64,000 nucleotides of DNA from an uncultured Dehalococcoidia bacterium. GTDB taxonomy: Bacteria; Chloroflexota; Dehalococcoidia; Lucifugimonadales; UBA3495. Below are positions 8,392 through 18,205 of this stretch, in pieces (position 1 is the stretch's first letter; every line of letters begins with the position of its first letter). The stretch covers positions 372,001 through 436,000 of the forward strand of contig CATOSP010000002.1 in NCBI GenBank assembly GCA_951812625.1, read 5' to 3'. The translations under genes and the position numbers were made by a program. Below the pieces are notes generated by a model, which did not search any database, was not told the DNA's origin, and worked only from the letters and a program-made list of their open reading frames with translations.

Positions 8392-9503
8392 ATGCTAATC
8401 GCAATGACCTCGATATCCCTGATCGCGTGTGGCAGTTCCGATACCCCCGTGGTTGTCCCATCCGCAACTCCGGCCCCGGCGACAACACCTACGTCTGCGA
8501 CTACGAGTGTTCCGACACCTACCTCGACGACGATTCCTGCTGATTCCCCGGTACCTGAGCCGGCCGCAGCGCCTTCATACCAACTCTAACTCCGCTTCCT
8601 ACGTCGACGCTGCAGCCTACAGCCACGGCGGTACCTGTACCAACACTTACGCCGATGTCAACTCCGGTCACACCGACTCCTACACCTGAACCCACACCGA
8701 CGCCGTTGTCGACTGCTGCCCCTACTGCAAAGCTTACGTCTACACCCATCCCTATGGTGAGGCCAACGCCGTCCCCGCCTTCCCTATGGACTGAAGTGCT
8801 CGGCAAAGGCGGTGCCTACGTCGTGGCAGCCTCGAATGTCAGCACAGGTGATTTCCCGCTTTACTCCGCGTTCATCGGACTGGATCGCTTTTTCGATGAC
8901 CTATCTTTCAGGTTCACTTCGACGATACCTCTCACGCACAGCGACTGGGAAACACGCCTTGAGTGGCGCAGCCTTCAGAGCTGGGGCGAAGAACGACAGA
9001 ACGCGCGCACTATGTTGCTGTAGGCGCAGGGAGCAGTGTGCTACTGGGCAACACCGTTCTGTTCTCGGCTGTGCTTCGACCCGATGGTAAGACCGAGGCG
9101 GCTTACGATGAAATGATCGAAACTATGACACATGGAGACACGCTTTTCTGGTCATCTACCGACCATCCTTACATTCACCTTCCCGGTGACGGGTGCGGGT
9201 GATGTCCTAGCCTCACTGCCGTGCTCGGGTCTATACGATTGCTCGGTTACGTTCGGTAATGGAGTTCACATTGTTGGAGCTGGCATTGAACCCGGCACGT
9301 ACCGAACCGTGGGAAGGATTGATCCAAAGCAGGAATATTGCTTATTCAAGAGGCTCGCTTCATCTCAAGAGGCTGCGCAGAGTGTAACGACTCTGTTGTC
9401 ACAGACTTGGTTCAGCAGGACCGCAGACCGCGCCGTAGTACAAGTACATGCTTCGGACTGCGGGTTTTTCTCGCGTAACTGCCAGCATTGGGTACGGAGA
9501 TAG
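8392..9503 (+). pseudogene. Frameshifted Thr/Pro-stalk lipoprotein
   Basis: Remains of one gene split over three frames. The N-terminal part (frame of 8392) has a lipoprotein signal ending in SLIACGSS and starts a Thr/Pro-rich stalk. The stalk and a Trp-containing domain continue in the frame of 8655. A segment reading VLLGNTVLFSAVLRPDGKTE lies in the frame of 8963. The end (frame of 9132) reads HIVGAGIEPGTYRTVG followed by C..FKRL, a short secreted domain type seen at the C terminus of actinobacterial and chloroflexal surface proteins. At least three frame changes are needed to join the parts. Sequencing error is possible but would have to occur several times. Confidence 0.6.
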
Positions 9504-9649
9504 AAAACTTGGGATGATTCCCGGTGTGGATTCAGGGATGCGAATCCAGCTCTTGTAATGAATGGGTGGTAACGGGAAACCAGCTTCTGGCACAGGCCGG
9601 CAGAGCGTGTGCCTGGAAACAACCGGTTGGTAGTCTCTGAGCGGTGTCC

Positions 9650-10393
9650 TTATGTATTCAGGAGCTGCCAGTCCGTGGAGCCGATATTGAACTGTATCCT
9701 CCGGAACGACTCGGCATAAGGCAAGCCCGTGCGTTCTGCGCTATGGGACGCCCAACGCCGGTAACGCTCGCCCCGGTTCACCAGTCTGCCGCCCATCTGG
9801 CTTGCGTGCTTGGCCAAGGAGTCTATCTTGTTGTCCATGAAGCCTTCGATGTCCACGCAGATGTCAGGCGACTCGCTGCCCCAGAGATATGCCTCCCTTA
9901 CCCGGTGAGGCTCCAGTCCCTCTTCGGCAATCTGCTCTGGGAAGTGGAGATAGCTCCATGCGTAGGAGTAGGCCGCGTCCACAGCCACTTGGCCGCTCAT
10001 CCGGTGATCGCGATGTGTATGGCTGACGCTGCGGTAGGGGTCGATTGCCAGGACCACCTCCGGTTTGTGGCGGCGGATGGCCCGGACGACCTGGCTTCGG
10101 AAGAGCTTAGTGTCCTCCAGCCCGCCGTCAGGGTAGGAAAGGAATACCACCTCTTTGGCGCCCAGTACGTCAGCCGCTTCCTGTTGCTCCCTCTCCCTGG
10201 TTTCCGCCAGCCTAGCGGAGGTCATTTCCCGGTCCGACGTGCCCTTGTCGCCGTTAGTGCAGAGGACTATTGTAACTTCCGTCCCGGCTTCCCGGATCCA
10301 CTTAGCGAGGGTGCCGCCACAGCCTCCCTCGCAATCGTCCGGGTGAGGGGTGACTGCCATGGCTCGCATGGGCGGTTGGGTGATCACTTCCAT
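9650..10393 (-). CDS. PIG-L (LmbE-like) family deacetylase
   Basis: A 247-residue zinc-dependent N-acetylhexosamine deacetylase-fold protein. The signature AVTPHPDDCEGGCGG (His-Pro-Asp-Asp-x-Glu) is near residue 16, and the second zinc motif SHTHRDHRMSG is near residue 140. Family members remove acetyl groups from GlcNAc-containing lipids, mycothiol or bacillithiol precursors, or other small molecules; the substrate here is unknown. The start is set at ATG 10393, with AGAGAGGA upstream; an in-frame TTG at 10423 would add ten residues. The gene lies 78 bases downstream of an aldehyde dehydrogenase on the same strand. Confidence 0.88.
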   Translation of the reverse strand: MEVITQPPMRAMAVTPHPDDCEGGCGGTLAKWIREAGTEVTIVLCTNGDKGTSDREMTSARLAETREREQQEAADVLGAKEVVFLSYPDGGLEDTKLFRSQVVRAIRRHKPEVVLAIDPYRSVSHTHRDHRMSGQVAVDAAYSYAWSYLHFPEQIAEEGLEPHRVREAYLWGSESPDICVDIEGFMDNKIDSLAKHASQMGGRLVNRGERYRRWASHSAERTGLPYAESFRRIQFNIGSTDWQLLNT

Positions 10394-10471
10394 ACCGGTA
10401 TTGGTCCTCTCTGACTTCTGCAAAGGAGGTTTCCTTTCCCGGGGCTGTCCAAAAGCCCTCGAAACGACTCT

Positions 10472-11884
10472 CTATTGGTGGAACACGACCATCTTCAACT
10501 CCGTCATCTCCTGTATCGCGTAGGCAGGACCTTCCTTGCCCATTCCGCTGTCCTTGAGTCCACCGTAGGGCATCAGGTCGGCGCGCCATTGAGGGTGGGA
10601 GTTGATGTGCAGGTTGCCGGAATGGACTTCCCTGGCGAATCTCATAGCCCAGTCCACATTCTGGGTGAAAATTCCCGCCGCGAGTCCGAACCGGGTGTCG
10701 TTAGCCTTGGCTATGGCGTCATCGATGTTGTCGAAAGCTGCCACGGCCACCGCCGGGCCGAAAAGCTCCTCGCGGGAGACCTTCATATCCGGCGTGGCGT
10801 CGGCGACTACCGTGGGAGCGTGCATCGTGCCCTCGTGGTCACCGCCCGCGATGACTCGTGCGCCACCCTGCACGGCCTCCGCGATCCATTGCCCGACCCG
10901 GTCCGCGTCGCTGGCCCGGATCATTGGACCCATCCGTATCGCTTCATCCAACGGATTGCCAGTGGAGAAGGCCTCCGTGGGAGCGACCAGCGCGTCAAGG
11001 AAGTCGGCGTAGATGCGGCGGTCGGCGAATACCCGTTGGGTGGAGATGCAGACCTGGCCGGCATTGGCGAATCCGCTGGCTACCGTGGCGGCGGCGACCC
11101 TCTCCAGATCAGCGTCGGCCATTACGATGAGTGGACTGTTGGATCCGAGTTCCATCGTCACTTTCTTGATGCCCGCGTTGCGGCAGATCCTCTCGCCGAT
11201 CTCCATGCTACCCGTGAATGTAATTTTGCGTACCCGTGGGTCACCGGTGAGGACGTCGCCGATCTCACTGCCAGGACCCGTGATGCATTGGATAGCATCC
11301 TCGGGCAATCCCGCCTCCAGCAGGAGTTCCACCAGCTTTAGGGCCGACAGGGGCGTGTCACCAGCGGGTTTGAGCACCACCGAGTTGCCGGCAGCCAATG
11401 CGGGTCCGACCTTGTGGCAGACAAGGTTGAGGGGAAAGTTGAACGGAGCTATGGCTGCGACCACTCCAACAGGCACCCTGATCGTAAACCCAAACTGGGC
11501 CACGTTACCCGGCGCGGCATCCAGCGGCACTGTTTCCCCGTGAATCCGCTTGGACTCCTCGGCAGACATGGTGATGGTCTGGATAGCACGTTGTACCTCA
11601 CCACGGCCTTCGGAGATGACTTTGCCTTCCTCCAAGGTGATGATCTGTCCGAAGTCCTCCGCCCGCTCGGCCATCAGGTCGGCCGTGCGGCGCAGAATAG
11701 CGTAACGCTCATACGCGGGGAGCTTGGCCATTGCTTCTGCGCCACGGACGGCGCTCCCGATCGCCAGATCCACGTCAGCGGCTGTTCCCTTGGGTGCGGT
11801 GTCAATCACCGTCTGGTCGAAGGGGTTGAACACCGGGATGGTCTCGTCCCGGTCAACCCAATTGCCGTTCAGGTACATCTTCAT
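10472..11884 (-). CDS. NAD(P)-dependent aldehyde dehydrogenase
   Basis: A 470-residue ALDH-superfamily enzyme that oxidises an aldehyde to its acid. Visible are the cofactor-binding NFPLNLVCHKVGPALAAGN, the GSMEIGERI turn, the general-base Glu in TMELGSNSP and the nucleophile in GQVCISTQR (about residue 280). The C-terminal EVHSGNLHINSHPQWRADLMPYGGLKDSG is typical of the lactaldehyde / succinate-semialdehyde-like branch. Full length with no anomalies. The exact substrate is not determined by these motifs. A PIG-L deacetylase gene follows. Confidence 0.93.
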   Translation of the reverse strand: MKMYLNGNWVDRDETIPVFNPFDQTVIDTAPKGTAADVDLAIGSAVRGAEAMAKLPAYERYAILRRTADLMAERAEDFGQIITLEEGKVISEGRGEVQRAIQTITMSAEESKRIHGETVPLDAAPGNVAQFGFTIRVPVGVVAAIAPFNFPLNLVCHKVGPALAAGNSVVLKPAGDTPLSALKLVELLLEAGLPEDAIQCITGPGSEIGDVLTGDPRVRKITFTGSMEIGERICRNAGIKKVTMELGSNSPLIVMADADLERVAAATVASGFANAGQVCISTQRVFADRRIYADFLDALVAPTEAFSTGNPLDEAIRMGPMIRASDADRVGQWIAEAVQGGARVIAGGDHEGTMHAPTVVADATPDMKVSREELFGPAVAVAAFDNIDDAIAKANDTRFGLAAGIFTQNVDWAMRFAREVHSGNLHINSHPQWRADLMPYGGLKDSGMGKEGPAYAIQEMTELKMVVFHQ

Positions 11885-12120
11885 GGCTCACGCTCCAGTT
11901 TGCTGATTTCACGGCCTTCCACGCCCGCGCCGATGACGGCAGGGTGGTGCGCCAACAAGCGGTCAATTCGTGCGTTCAAGGCAAGGGATCGCCCTACAGG
12001 CAGGTAGAATTCCCATGCCTAGAATAGCCCTGGAACGGGTTGGCTGCAACCCGGAACAGTCGGACTTGCGGAGGGATTGGGACGTGGCCGGGCAAACAAA
12101 GTGCCGAAGGGAGCAGGCCG

Positions 12121-12897
12121 TCACCCGCTCAGTGTCTTCTCGCGGCCCAAAGGAGTTACGGTGTACTGGCCCGCGCGTCCGGGGACCCGTTCCAGCCACC
12201 GGAACTTGCTGCGGGCGGCGTTCCTGAGAGTCTGGGTGAAGTTGTGCGGCTGGAGCCATCCCACCCTGTCGAAGAGATCCTCCAGGTCCTCGGCTGACAC
12301 GCTCGGCATTTCCAGGAATTGGGATGCTCCTTCAGCAGCGACGACCACCTTGCGCATATCCCCTACAGGGTTGGCCGACTGGCAGAACTGGATGAACGCC
12401 AGGTCTGCAGCCGCTGACAAGGCGGCCATCTCGGCGGTCCGCCGGTCCGTAGCTGCCACCTCAGCGAGGCGCTCCGACGCTGCAACGAGCCGCTCCTGGG
12501 CCACCGGCTGGGGCGGCTGGACCGCTTGCTGAGGTTCGGCCGATGGTTGGTGGGTATCCGAGGCTGCCTGGGGCTGCGGAGATGGCTGCGCCTGCAGTGA
12601 GGGTGTGGGTGGAGGTGTGTGGGTACCGTTGCTCTCGACGGGGACCTCCGATGGAGTTATGACCGAGGGAAACTGTGGGGCCGTCCCATTATCCGGGGAC
12701 GCATGGGGGGCCGCGCCGTTGCCGCCTCCCGAATTTCCGTGGGTGTGTCCGTTACTGTGAGCTAGCTGTGCGGCCTGCATCAGGTCGCGCGGAAGGTCGC
12801 GCAACACCGCAGAGACGACCTCCTGCACTACGGCAGTCTCTTCTGCTTCGAAGGTGATTAGTGCGTTGTTTGGGAGCGAGATAGAGACCTTGATCAT
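12121..12897 (-). CDS. Conserved protein with Pro/Gln-rich linker and C-terminal winged-helix-like domain
   Basis: A 258-residue protein with three visible parts: a short N-terminal region (MIKVSISLPNNALITFEAEE), a low-complexity linker rich in Pro, Gln, Ser and Thr at about residues 60-140, and a C-terminal domain. The last 55 residues (LEDLFDRVGWLQP...QTLRNAARSKFRWLERVPGRAGQYTVTPLG) look like a winged helix-turn-helix of the kind used to sense or bind nucleic acid, ending in a beta hairpin. I recognise no named family. The ATG at 12897 is preferred over an upstream in-frame start because the sequence becomes family-like there. It follows uvrC on the same strand. Confidence 0.6.
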   Translation of the reverse strand: MIKVSISLPNNALITFEAEETAVVQEVVSAVLRDLPRDLMQAAQLAHSNGHTHGNSGGGNGAAPHASPDNGTAPQFPSVITPSEVPVESNGTHTPPPTPSLQAQPSPQPQAASDTHQPSAEPQQAVQPPQPVAQERLVAASERLAEVAATDRRTAEMAALSAAADLAFIQFCQSANPVGDMRKVVVAAEGASQFLEMPSVSAEDLEDLFDRVGWLQPHNFTQTLRNAARSKFRWLERVPGRAGQYTVTPLGREKTLSG

Positions 12898-13016
12898 GAA
12901 CCCAAACCCGTCCGGCTGTCCCGGCCCAACCAAGGGTGTGCGGCTCCAATACTACCGGACATCACCCTGTTGGGCAACCGGAAAAATAGCAAAAGTGAGC
13001 CAAATGCGCTGGGGTG

Positions 13017-14885
13017 TCAGATGCTCTGCTTGACCAGCAGGGCAAGGGAGCGGGTCATTCCTGGAACGGCGGCAATTTCGTCGATCGACGCCTGTTTAAT
13101 GCCATTCAGGGAGCCGAACTTCCGCATCAGCATCCGTTTCCGTTTCGGCCCTATGCCGTTGACGGAGTCGATGGGCGAACGCAAGCTACTCTTACTGCGC
13201 AAGTTGCGGTGGTAGGTGACGGCGAATCGATGCGCCTCGTCACGAATCCGCTGTACGAGATACAGAGCCTGGGAGTTCCTGGGAAGAATGATTGGTTCCG
13301 GGGTGTGAGGGACGAACAGCCATTCGTTCTCCTTGGCCAGGGAGGCCAGCGTCACGTTGTCCAGACCCATCTCCAGCAGCACTTCCAAGGCAGCGGAGAG
13401 CTGTCCCTTCCCACCGTCAATCAAGACCAAGTCTGGGAAGATGCCCCACGTGTCATCGGCCGGGCTGGAATCGTCATCGCTCTGTTGAACCTGACGTGCC
13501 CGCACCTCGGCCATCCGGTTGAACCTTCGGCGCAGCACCTCCCTCATGCTCTCGAAGTCGTCCACGCCCTCGACGGTCTTTACCCGGAAGCGACGGTATT
13601 GGGACGGCTTGGGTCTGCCCTCCTCGAACACCACCATGCTGCCAACAGTATTAGAACCCTGGATGTGTGAAATATCGTAGCACTCCATGCGGCGCAGGTC
13701 GGTGGGCAAGCCCAACTCTTCCCGCAACTCAGCCATCGCTCCCTTGATGATGTCGGTATTGTCCAGCCAGCGGACACGGTATTGGTCCAAGCCCTGACTG
13801 GCGTTCTCCGCCACCAAGTTGACCAGCTTCTTGTGCTGACCCCGTTTCGGGAGAACCATGCGCACCGGTCCACCCCGCAAACCTTGCAGCCACTCCCGGA
13901 TAAGCTCTTCTTCTTCCAACGGGTGTTGGACCAGTATACGCCGGGGAATCTCCGATGCTGATTGGTAGAACTGCTTGATGAACTGACCTATGATCAATCC
14001 CGGGTCGTCGTCCTGAGCACCCTCCATGAAGAAGTGGTCCCGTCCGATGAGCTTGTTCCGCCGGACGAAGAACACCTCCACCCATGTCTCCTGGTCCTTC
14101 TGGGCCAAAGCAATCACGTCCATATCGCTGACCGGGTTGGCGTCTACCTTGATACGCTGTTCCTCAGCGACCCGTTCCACGCTGCGCATCCGGTCCCTTA
14201 ACACTGCTGCCCGCTCAAACTCCAGGTTGTCCGACGCCTTCTGCATGTTCTCCTGGAGGTCCCTGGTGACCGCCTCTGTGTCCCCTTCCATGAACAGGAT
14301 GACCTGCTGGATGACCTTGTCGTAATCCTCCCGGGTGGCATATCCAGTGCACGGAGCGACGCACCTGTTGATGAAGTACTCCAGGCATGGACGCGGGTCG
14401 TTGGCCGTGATGTTCTTGGTGCAAGACCTGTATGGGAACAGGCGCTTCACCAGATCCATGGTCTTCCGCACGGTTCCGGTGGTTGCGAAGGGGCCAAAGT
14501 ATCGCGCGCCGTCCTTGGCTACCCTCCGAGTGATGTACACCCGTGGAAAGTCCTCGTTGAGTGCGACCTTCAGATACGGATAGGTCTTGTCGTCCTTGAG
14601 ACGGGCATTGTAGCGAGGCCGATGACGCTTGATGAGGGTGTTTTCCAGGATCAGGGCTTCGGCCTCAGTATCGGTGACGATGCACTCGAAATCGTCGAGT
14701 TGGCCCAGCATGCGGCGGGTCTTCGCTGGAAGGCTTGCAGGGGAACCGAAGTAGGATCGGAGCCGGTTGCTAAGGACGCTTGCCTTGCCGACGTATAGCA
14801 CATTCCCGCGAGCGTCTTTCATCAGGTAAACGCCCGGTCGGTCGGGGGCCGCCAGCAAGCGGCGTTCGAACGACGAAGCTGCCAT
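13017..14885 (-). CDS. uvrC: Excinuclease ABC subunit C
   Basis: A 622-residue UvrC, which makes both incisions in nucleotide excision repair after UvrAB loads on damage. The N-terminal GIY-YIG-type nuclease domain is seen as RPGVYLMKDARGNVLYVGKA (residues 16-35). The UVR helical hairpin that binds UvrB is near residues 200-240. The C-terminal RNase H-like nuclease contains LVLIDGGKGQ. The end carries helix-hairpin-helix DNA-binding motifs (VNGIGPKRKRMLMRKFGS, IAAVPGMTRSLA). Length is typical. A small tail-anchored protein gene ends five bases before its start, so they share a transcript. Confidence 0.97.
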   Translation of the reverse strand: MAASSFERRLLAAPDRPGVYLMKDARGNVLYVGKASVLSNRLRSYFGSPASLPAKTRRMLGQLDDFECIVTDTEAEALILENTLIKRHRPRYNARLKDDKTYPYLKVALNEDFPRVYITRRVAKDGARYFGPFATTGTVRKTMDLVKRLFPYRSCTKNITANDPRPCLEYFINRCVAPCTGYATREDYDKVIQQVILFMEGDTEAVTRDLQENMQKASDNLEFERAAVLRDRMRSVERVAEEQRIKVDANPVSDMDVIALAQKDQETWVEVFFVRRNKLIGRDHFFMEGAQDDDPGLIIGQFIKQFYQSASEIPRRILVQHPLEEEELIREWLQGLRGGPVRMVLPKRGQHKKLVNLVAENASQGLDQYRVRWLDNTDIIKGAMAELREELGLPTDLRRMECYDISHIQGSNTVGSMVVFEEGRPKPSQYRRFRVKTVEGVDDFESMREVLRRRFNRMAEVRARQVQQSDDDSSPADDTWGIFPDLVLIDGGKGQLSAALEVLLEMGLDNVTLASLAKENEWLFVPHTPEPIILPRNSQALYLVQRIRDEAHRFAVTYHRNLRSKSSLRSPIDSVNGIGPKRKRMLMRKFGSLNGIKQASIDEIAAVPGMTRSLALLVKQSI

Positions 14886-14890
14886 GATCG

Positions 14891-15256
14891 CTATACAACG
14901 AAGGATAGGCCAACTATAACCACCACTACTGCCCCGGCAAGCGCCAGGATACGTTTGATTTCGGCGGCAACGTAGCTGCCGGACGCCGAAGCTTCCCGCC
15001 TTGTACTCCGCTGCGTCGGGCTGGCCTGCCGGTTCACGGGGCTGGGGCGCTCCGCTGTGGCGGTGGGCCGAGACGCAGTCGCTACAGCCGGATCAGCATG
15101 AGTGGATTCCGGCGCTTGGGCGTCCGGGTCTCCGTTCTCGGCGTTAGGGCGTGTCCCCAGGGCGGTGGGTATGCCTCTGGGACCGCGGTTTTGCTTCTTG
15201 CGCCGCTGGTTCAGTTGTGATTGGCGTGATGCCACGCGGCGGGATTTGGCTGGCAT
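14891..15256 (-). CDS. Small basic protein with C-terminal membrane anchor
   Basis: A 121-residue protein, strongly basic at the N terminus (KSRRVASRQSQLNQRRKKQN), with a low-complexity Ala/Thr/Pro-rich middle and a single hydrophobic segment at the very end (about residues 100-121, ILALAGAVVVVIVGLSFVV). It would therefore be a tail-anchored or single-pass membrane protein with a cytoplasmic basic region. No family is recognised. It ends five bases before uvrC and is probably translated from the same message. A link to repair is not implied by the sequence itself. Confidence 0.6.
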   Translation of the reverse strand: MPAKSRRVASRQSQLNQRRKKQNRGPRGIPTALGTRPNAENGDPDAQAPESTHADPAVATASRPTATAERPSPVNRQASPTQRSTRREASASGSYVAAEIKRILALAGAVVVVIVGLSFVV

Positions 15257-15419
15257 GGAGGTCCATCTCCTCGCGTCAATAATACCACACCGCCGGGACC
15301 TCGATTGACCCCTTTCACCCGGCTAGTTCTCCACCAATATAACAGCAATTGACATAATTTGGCAGCAATCCGGCGAGGTGATCCGGGTCAATTTCCACGC
15401 CTTTGGGCTTATAGTCTGG

Positions 15420-16334
15420 CTATGCCCTGGGGTGGCTCTTCTCGTATTCGTCGTGGACGTAGTTGTCCGTCAGGTGGGTGTAGACCTGGGTGGTGGAAAT
15501 GCTGGAATGACCCAGCAACTCCTGCACATGCCGGAGGGACGCACCGTTCTGCAACAGGTGGGTTGCAAAGCTGTGCCGCAGGGTGTGGGGCGTGATGTGG
15601 GCGGTGATGTTCGCCTTGGCTCCGTATCTCTTCATGATGTTCCAGACCCACTGCCGGGTCAGGCGCTCTCCGCGGTGGTTCACGAACAGGGCCCTCTGGT
15701 CCTTGTGGGACGCTACGAGGGTCTTTCTTCCCCGTTTGATATAGTCCTGCAGGGAGTCCCATGCCTTGGGGTAGACGTACACTATACGTTCCTTCGAGCC
15801 CTTGCCCCAGCACCGGATGTACGACTCATTGAGGTCCAAACTTGAAACGTCCAGGGACACCAGTTCCCCTACGCGCAGCCCGGTAGCATACAGCAGTTCC
15901 AGGATGGTGGCGTCCCGCTGCCCCTCAGGAGTGCCCGAGTGTGCAGCGCCGTCGAGGAGTCGGTTCACTTCATCCTCGGTGAGATACTTGGGGAGGTTGC
16001 GGCCCACCTTGGGGGACCCGAGGGACTGGGTGGGGTCTTCCGTGATGGTGCCGTTTTCGGACAGGAAACCGAAGAAGGACTTGATCGCGGCTACCTTGCG
16101 GGCGGTGGTGGTCTCCCGGTAACCTCGCGCGCCGCGAAGGCTCTCAATGTATTCGTTCAGCAGGTCAATATCCACGTAGGCCCAGGGGCTGTGGCCGTTG
16201 ACGGAGGGTTTGCGCTTCTGCTGATAAAACTCCCAAAATTGGGTTAGATCGTTGCGGTAGGCGTCAGACGTATTGTGTGAGAATCCCTTTTCGACAATAA
16301 GATGATCTAGAAACGAACGAATAGACGGCTCCAT
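15420..16334 (-). CDS. xerD: Tyrosine recombinase, XerC/XerD type
   Basis: A 304-residue site-specific recombinase, the length of housekeeping Xer proteins that resolve chromosome dimers at dif. The N-terminal SAM-like core-binding domain covers about residues 5-100. The catalytic set is present: Arg in YATGLRVGEL, Lys in the beta hairpin KGSKERIV, HTLRHSFA (His-x-x-Arg), the LGHSSISTTQVYTH helix with the second His, and the Tyr nucleophile in that helix. ATG 16334 has AAAGGA nine bases upstream; a longer in-frame start is less likely. No other mobile-element genes adjoin it, which argues for a chromosomal role. XerC and XerD cannot be told apart here. Confidence 0.88.
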   Translation of the reverse strand: MEPSIRSFLDHLIVEKGFSHNTSDAYRNDLTQFWEFYQQKRKPSVNGHSPWAYVDIDLLNEYIESLRGARGYRETTTARKVAAIKSFFGFLSENGTITEDPTQSLGSPKVGRNLPKYLTEDEVNRLLDGAAHSGTPEGQRDATILELLYATGLRVGELVSLDVSSLDLNESYIRCWGKGSKERIVYVYPKAWDSLQDYIKRGRKTLVASHKDQRALFVNHRGERLTRQWVWNIMKRYGAKANITAHITPHTLRHSFATHLLQNGASLRHVQELLGHSSISTTQVYTHLTDNYVHDEYEKSHPRA

Positions 16335-16558
16335 ATGCTCATATCCTTTCACCTCCGGCGAAGTGATCGCCACGGGTGTAAAAAAGATGGCACGGTCGGC
16401 AAGCCGCCGCACCAGTAATTGATGGGGTCACTGTAGCACAGCGCCGGGATCCTTCCCTAGCGTCCCGGATGCGAGTTAGGGCGGGTTCTTGGGCCAGGCC
16501 CTAGCGGGGCGGCTCACCGTGGCGCTGCGGGGCAGGCGACCGACCTAAACGGCACAAG

Positions 16559-16588
16559 AAGCCCTCCCGCAGCGCTGCGGGAGGGCTT
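16559..16588 (-). terminator. Perfect-palindrome terminator after the thiolase gene
   Basis: AAGCCCTCCCGCAGC pairs with GCTGCGGGAGGGCTT, a perfect 15-base-pair stem. It is followed on the minus strand by a modest T-rich stretch (CTTCTTGT). It lies about 75 bases past the stop of the minus-strand thiolase-like gene at 16665. Confidence 0.7.
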
Positions 16589-16664
16589 ATGAAACTCATG
16601 GTGTCCGGTTCCTGGCTGGATTCCTGTCAGCCGGCGGACGGCCAAGGCAAGAGAGACTGCCTAG

Positions 16665-17840
16665 TTACCCCGTAGCCAGAACAACCGTGCCGGTGGATGA
16701 GAGCGAGCCGCCGGTGCCGTTGACCACAGAGGTCTTCGGGTTCTGAGACGGGTCGCGCCGACCCTTGACCTGCCGTTCTCCAGCCTCGCCCCGAAGCTGC
16801 CGTACCGCCTCCACCAGCAGGAAGCTGCCGTACATGCCGGGATGAGTATAAGACAGGCCGCCGCCGCTGGTGTTCAGCGGGAAGTCACCGCCGGGGGCGG
16901 TCCGCTGCCCAGCCACAAAGTCCGCCGCCTCCCCGCGTCCGCAGAACCCGAGGGCCTCGAGCGTGAGCATCACCGTGTAGGTGAAGGAATCGTAGATCAT
17001 CGTCAGGTCGATGTCGCCGGTCGTCATGCCCGCACGCCCAAAAGCCTTGGGGCCGGTTTCCCGGGCGATGAGGGAGGTCAGGTCGGGCATCATGCTGATC
17101 ATGTTGTGGTCGTGGCTTTCCGCCGCGCCCAGAACCCAGACCGGCTCCTTGGCGCAGTTTCGCGCCCTCTCCGCGGTGGTCACTATGATGGATGCCCCAG
17201 AGTCGGTGACCAGACAGCAGTCGAACAAATGGAACGGCCACGCAACCCACCGGGAGTTGTGGTAGTCGTCGAAGCTCATCGGGGTCTCGTGCATCACCGC
17301 CTTGGGGTTGAGGTTGGCCCACTTGCGGGTGGACACGGCGATCTCGGCCATGCCCTGCCGGGTTTTGTCCTCGCCGTACTGGTTCATGTAGCGAGAGCAG
17401 GCCAATGCATAGTTGATGGGCGGCCCGATCATTCCGAACGGCGCCTCATACTGGGCGGTGGGCTGGTTGGGGTCGCCGCCAACCCGGCCCCTAGTCGAGC
17501 GTCCGGCCTGGCCGTGGGTGATCAGAGCCACTTCGCAGAAACCAGCGCGGATGGCCGCGACGGCGTGAGCGACGTGAATCACGAAGGAGGACCCACCAAC
17601 CGAGGTGTTGTCGGTATACCCGGGTTGAATCCCGAGGTACTCAGCAGTGGCGAGAGTGGAGAACCCGGCGGTGAACACGCCATCCACGTCGGACTTGGAC
17701 AACCCCGCGTCTTCCAGTGCGTTGTGCGCTGCCTCGGCATGGTGTTGCAGGGATGACTTGTTGGGAACCGTTCCCATCTCATCGGACTCGGCGACACCGA
17801 CAATTGCGATGTCCCGTTCCGCGCGAGCGCCAGATGTCAT
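16665..17840 (-). CDS. SCP-x type thiolase-family protein
   Basis: A 391-residue thiolase-fold protein of the branch annotated as acetyl-CoA acetyltransferase / lipid-transfer-protein thiolase. It opens IAIVGVAESDEMGT, has a nucleophile-elbow region reading TSVGGSSFVIHVAHAVAAI where classical thiolases carry Cys, and ends with the GGGLSYTHPGMYGSF loop (Gly-Gly-Gly-His-type motif). Ser occupies the place expected for the reactive Cys, as I read the alignment, so true thiolase chemistry is uncertain. No DUF35/OB-fold partner gene, common with this family, is adjacent. Single-gene unit with its own terminator. Confidence 0.78.
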   Translation of the reverse strand: MTSGARAERDIAIVGVAESDEMGTVPNKSSLQHHAEAAHNALEDAGLSKSDVDGVFTAGFSTLATAEYLGIQPGYTDNTSVGGSSFVIHVAHAVAAIRAGFCEVALITHGQAGRSTRGRVGGDPNQPTAQYEAPFGMIGPPINYALACSRYMNQYGEDKTRQGMAEIAVSTRKWANLNPKAVMHETPMSFDDYHNSRWVAWPFHLFDCCLVTDSGASIIVTTAERARNCAKEPVWVLGAAESHDHNMISMMPDLTSLIARETGPKAFGRAGMTTGDIDLTMIYDSFTYTVMLTLEALGFCGRGEAADFVAGQRTAPGGDFPLNTSGGGLSYTHPGMYGSFLLVEAVRQLRGEAGERQVKGRRDPSQNPKTSVVNGTGGSLSSTGTVVLATG

Positions 17841-18053
17841 TCCGATACCCTCTGATCAGTGTGCCTACAACCGAGACGGCCTGTGGAACCGCCAGCGGGT
17901 CAAAGGCTCTGGCGATGGTACACTAACCAGAGGCCGACAACAACCACCGCAAGACTAGGGCATCGTCCCGTTTCAGACGGGATGGCTTACCGATGTCGAG
18001 CAGGCGGGAAATCTTTTCTTTTCCGCTAATTTCGGCCAAGTGGGAACGCGGTC

Positions 18054-18102
18054 TAAGCTTCGGCGGTGGCCCATTCCTTCCAGGACGCTCTTCAACCTCC
18101 TG
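18054..18102 (-). repeat. Partial duplicate of the 3' end of the 130-codon gene
   Basis: Forty-nine bases that match 18207-18256 with one substitution and one missing base. 18207-18256 is the last part of the neighbouring 130-codon gene, including most of its stop codon. Read on the minus strand, the duplicate gives QEVEERPGRNG, the same start of the C-terminal tail, then shifts frame. It is a decayed second copy or an element end. Confidence 0.7.
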
Positions 18103-18205
18103 ATTATCAAGGGACCGGGATCAAGTTCCCATGTTCCCAGCCCGGCTGAGGGGCCCCCCTTCCCCTCTCCTACTTCCCCATCCTATTGCTCTCTGGGGTC
18201 GGAAC

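Noticed and set aside
9644-10414. 256-codon plus-strand open frame
   Set aside because: Antisense to the PIG-L deacetylase, whose motifs are intact; no ribosome-binding site or family pattern.
15420-16334. Integrase of a mobile element
   Set aside because: Length and sequence match housekeeping Xer proteins, and no att-like repeats, tRNA target or cargo genes were seen nearby.
16842-17756. 304-codon plus-strand open frame
   Set aside because: Antisense to the thiolase-like gene; composition is that of a mirror frame.
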